Shown here one piece after another: positions 61,942 through 64,000 of a stretch of 64,000 bases of DNA. A program made the translations under genes and the position numbers. Under the pieces are notes generated by a model that saw only the letters and a list, made by a program, of their open reading frames with translations, had not been told where the DNA came from and ran no database searches. Every line of letters starts with the position of its first letter. Position 1 is the first letter of the stretch. Origin of the DNA: Closterium sp. Naga37s-1 (taxonomy: Eukaryota; Streptophyta; Zygnematophyceae; Desmidiales; Closteriaceae); the NCBI GenBank assembly GCA_947471745.1, contig CANJKZ010000777.1, positions 372,001 to 436,000 on the forward strand, written 5' to 3'.

Positions 61942-64000
61942 GAGACTGCCTGCTCGCCCAACCGCACCGACCCTCACCGAGTCACAGTACTGATTCACGC
62001 CATCGATCGGGCTCGGATGAATAAGGAGGGTACAGCGACGGATTGCCCAGTACTGATCCACGGGAAAATACAAGGAGCAGCAGTGAAGATTTTTATCGAC
62101 GGAGGAGCAAGCCATAGTTTAGTTAATACCGCAACCGCATGGAAACTGCAACTGACACTCAGCCGGTGCTTACCAGAGATCGACGCACGCTTAGTTGAAG
62201 GCACGCCGCTGGCCATACGGGAGAAGATGGAAAGAGTAAAAGTTCGCTGCGGGGGAAACTTCGGATATACACAGGAAATGCTCGCGACGACACTGGATGG
62301 GCACGACATTTTACTGGGACGTGATTGGCTACGACGATACAACCCGAGAATTGACTGGACGACAGGAAGCTGCACTGTGCGAAGTAGTGGTAACTGGATC
62401 GAACTACCCCGCTGGCAGTCGCCTGAGTCTTCAACGGTCCACGTCAACGCCATCACGATGAAACGGGCAGTCGCCGCTGGAGCTGACGTGTACGCAGTGG
62501 ACATTGCCATAGTAGAAGAAGCAGAGCAGCCGAGCGATTTTCAGAAACTGTTAGCAGTAGTACCGCCCGAATTACAGGAACTGTTGAAATGATACCCCGG
62601 GATTTTTCCCGACGATTTACCGAAAGGACTGCCACCTCAGCGAGCACATGACCACCGAATAGAATTAGAACCGGGGGGACAGCGAACTGTACAGCGCCAG
62701 TTCAGACTGACACAGCCCGAGCTCGACGAACTAAGGAAGCAGTTAGATTACCTGTTAGAGAAGAAATTTATCCGACCGAGCTCGTCACCGTTCGCCGCAC
62801 CGATACTGTTCACGCCAAAAAAAAATGGAGGGTTTCGCATGTGCATCGATTACCGAGCGCTCAACAGGGTAACCGTCAAGTCGCGGTACCCCATTCCCCG
62901 CGCCGACGAACTGATCGACCAACTGCGAACAGCACGGGTTTTTTCGAAAATAGATTTACGGGGAGGTTACCATCAGATTAGGGTCGAACCATTGGACTGC
63001 GCCAAAACAGCTTTTCGGACTAGGTACGGGTCATTCGAGTACACCGTGATGCCTTTCGGACTGACCAACGCACCAGCAACATTTCAGATGACCATGAACG
63101 AGGCGTTTAGGCCACTTTTAGATAAATGCGTGATAGTTTACCTTGACGACATCCTCGTCTACAGTCGCGACAAGCAGCAGCACTTAGCAGATCTGAAAGC
63201 AGTGTTTAAGATTTTAGACGAGCACCGGCTACTGACAAAGGGTTCCAAGTGCGAGTTCTTCTAGGACAGGCTAGAGTTTTTGGGGCACGTTATTTCGGAG
63301 GCTGGGGTTGAGATTGACCCAAAGAAGCTGGACATGGTCAAAGCCTGGCACCCCCCGACAAACATCACGGAACTGCAAAGTTTTTTGGGGTTCGTTTATT
63401 ACGTCCGTCGGTTCGTCCCCGACATGGCCCGCTTAACAGCCCCACTCACGGATTTGCTAGAGAAAGGGGTCGCTTTTACGTGGGGGGAGAAAGAGCATGC
63501 TGCCTTCTCTGCCCTGAAAAACGTTTTCTGTTCACCACCCGTCCTGCGCATCGCTGACCCACACCGCCCATTCGAAGTCGTTACCGACGCAAGCGACATC
63601 GCCATCAGAGCCGTACTGCTACAGGACTTTGGCAACGGCCTACAGCCCATCGCATACGAGTCACGAAAACTGCATCCGCCCGAGAAAAATTACCCGATAC
63701 ACGACCGCGAAATGCTTGCGATCGTGCACGCGTTCAATGTGTGGCGCTGTTACTTGACCGGCGCAGACGTGACAGTACGGACAGACCATAAATCACTACA
63801 GTACCTCCGCGCACAGCCCCACCTCAACCCACGACAGATTCGCTGGCTCGATTTTCTCGAGTCAAATTTCCACTACACGGTCGCCTACAAAAAGGAAGCC
63901 TCGAACATCGCCGACGCACTGACCCGCCCCACTGCCCAGATCCACGCAATACTACTCGCCAAGACCAGTCCCCTACTGACAGGCCTATTTACCCACGGGT
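61907..64000 (+). pseudogene. gypsy pol (protease, RT, RNase H), interrupted, partial
   Basis: This is one frame, -1 to gag, open further left to 61843. It has the aspartic protease FIDGGASHSLVN (about 62094) and HDILLGRDWL. After TGA at 62590-62592 the same frame continues with RT: LEKKFIRPSSSPFAAPI, CIDYRALN, FSKIDLRGGYHQI, MPFGLTNAPATFQ and YLDD (about 63140). After TAG at 63262-63264 it goes on with LEFLGHVIS, YYVRRFVPD, RNase H (EVVTDASDIAI, YESRKLHPPEKNYPIHDRE, VRTDHKSLQYL) and ADALTRP at the edge. The usual RNase H Gly is replaced in DIAIRAVL. Integrase is beyond the window. Confidence 0.9.

Larger units (their letters stand above)
60119..64000 (+). mobile_element. Ty3/gypsy LTR retrotransposon, 3' part outside window
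   Basis: A 5' LTR, primer site, gag with a CCHC knuckle, protease, RT and RNase H follow in order to the right edge, where integrase and 3' LTR would lie. RT upstream of integrase marks Ty3/gypsy. Three in-frame stops (TAA 60959, TGA 62590, TAG 63262) disable this copy. Each could come from a C-to-T change in a Gln or Arg codon. Confidence 0.92.

Overview
This window is nuclear DNA of a eukaryote, most likely from the streptophyte (green plant) lineage. The genes have many short GT-AG introns with pyrimidine-rich acceptors. Five protein genes are recognisable: an LPR1-like multicopper oxidase, a plant-type TMEM214 protein, a Root-cap-domain secreted protein, a CYP72-clan-like cytochrome P450 and a plant-type alpha/beta hydrolase, and between the P450 and the hydrolase lies the catalytic subunit of DNA polymerase alpha. 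The retroelement load is heavy (two LINE families, two Ty1/copia elements, one Ty3/gypsy element). A streptophyte alga or a bryophyte-grade plant fits best; the species cannot be fixed from the sequence alone.

Layout. 1-3568: 3' part of a LINE. 4503-7207 (+): multicopper oxidase. 8029-12065 (+): TMEM214-like gene, tail to tail with the Root-cap gene at 12502-13976 (-). 14-20 kb: gene-poor sequence with tandem repeats (36-bp, about 302-bp and about 455-bp families) and one possible PPR-like fragment. 20147-22990 (-): internally deleted copia element with a 5-bp target duplication and a further insertion inside it. 23270-31156: a terminal-inverted-repeat element split by a nearly intact-length copia element (23673-31131, LTRs differing at one position). 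32258-34481: 5'-truncated LINE with a 14-bp target duplication. 34998-38087 (+): P450 with a frameshift near its end. 38231-38311 (-): tRNA-Ser(GCT). 38787-54129 (+): DNA polymerase alpha, modelled in 27 exons. 54350-54943: short LINE copy with an 18-bp target duplication, just behind the polymerase gene. 55295-58904 (-): alpha/beta hydrolase. 60119 to the right edge: Ty3/gypsy element with an apparent -1 ribosomal frameshift signal.

Two things stand out. First, the host genes are full of exon echoes: partial, decayed tandem copies of an exon or of an exon plus its splice site, lying in the adjoining intron. In the polymerase gene about half the exons have one or more echoes, including a 21 x 30-bp array made from the segment that encodes the KKKY motif, and a four-fold 140-bp array of a zinc-finger exon. 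Second, a short palindrome of the form TTTTGAG-N-CG-N-CTCAAAA recurs through the window, and in most cases sits exactly between the two copies of a local direct duplication. Together they suggest a palindrome-associated process of local duplication in this genome. The third signal is the gypsy gag/pol junction, which has a GGGAAAC slippery heptamer, a 7-nt spacer and a perfect 8-bp stem.

All exon models are read by eye from frame, splice-site consensus and family similarity; no transcript evidence was available.
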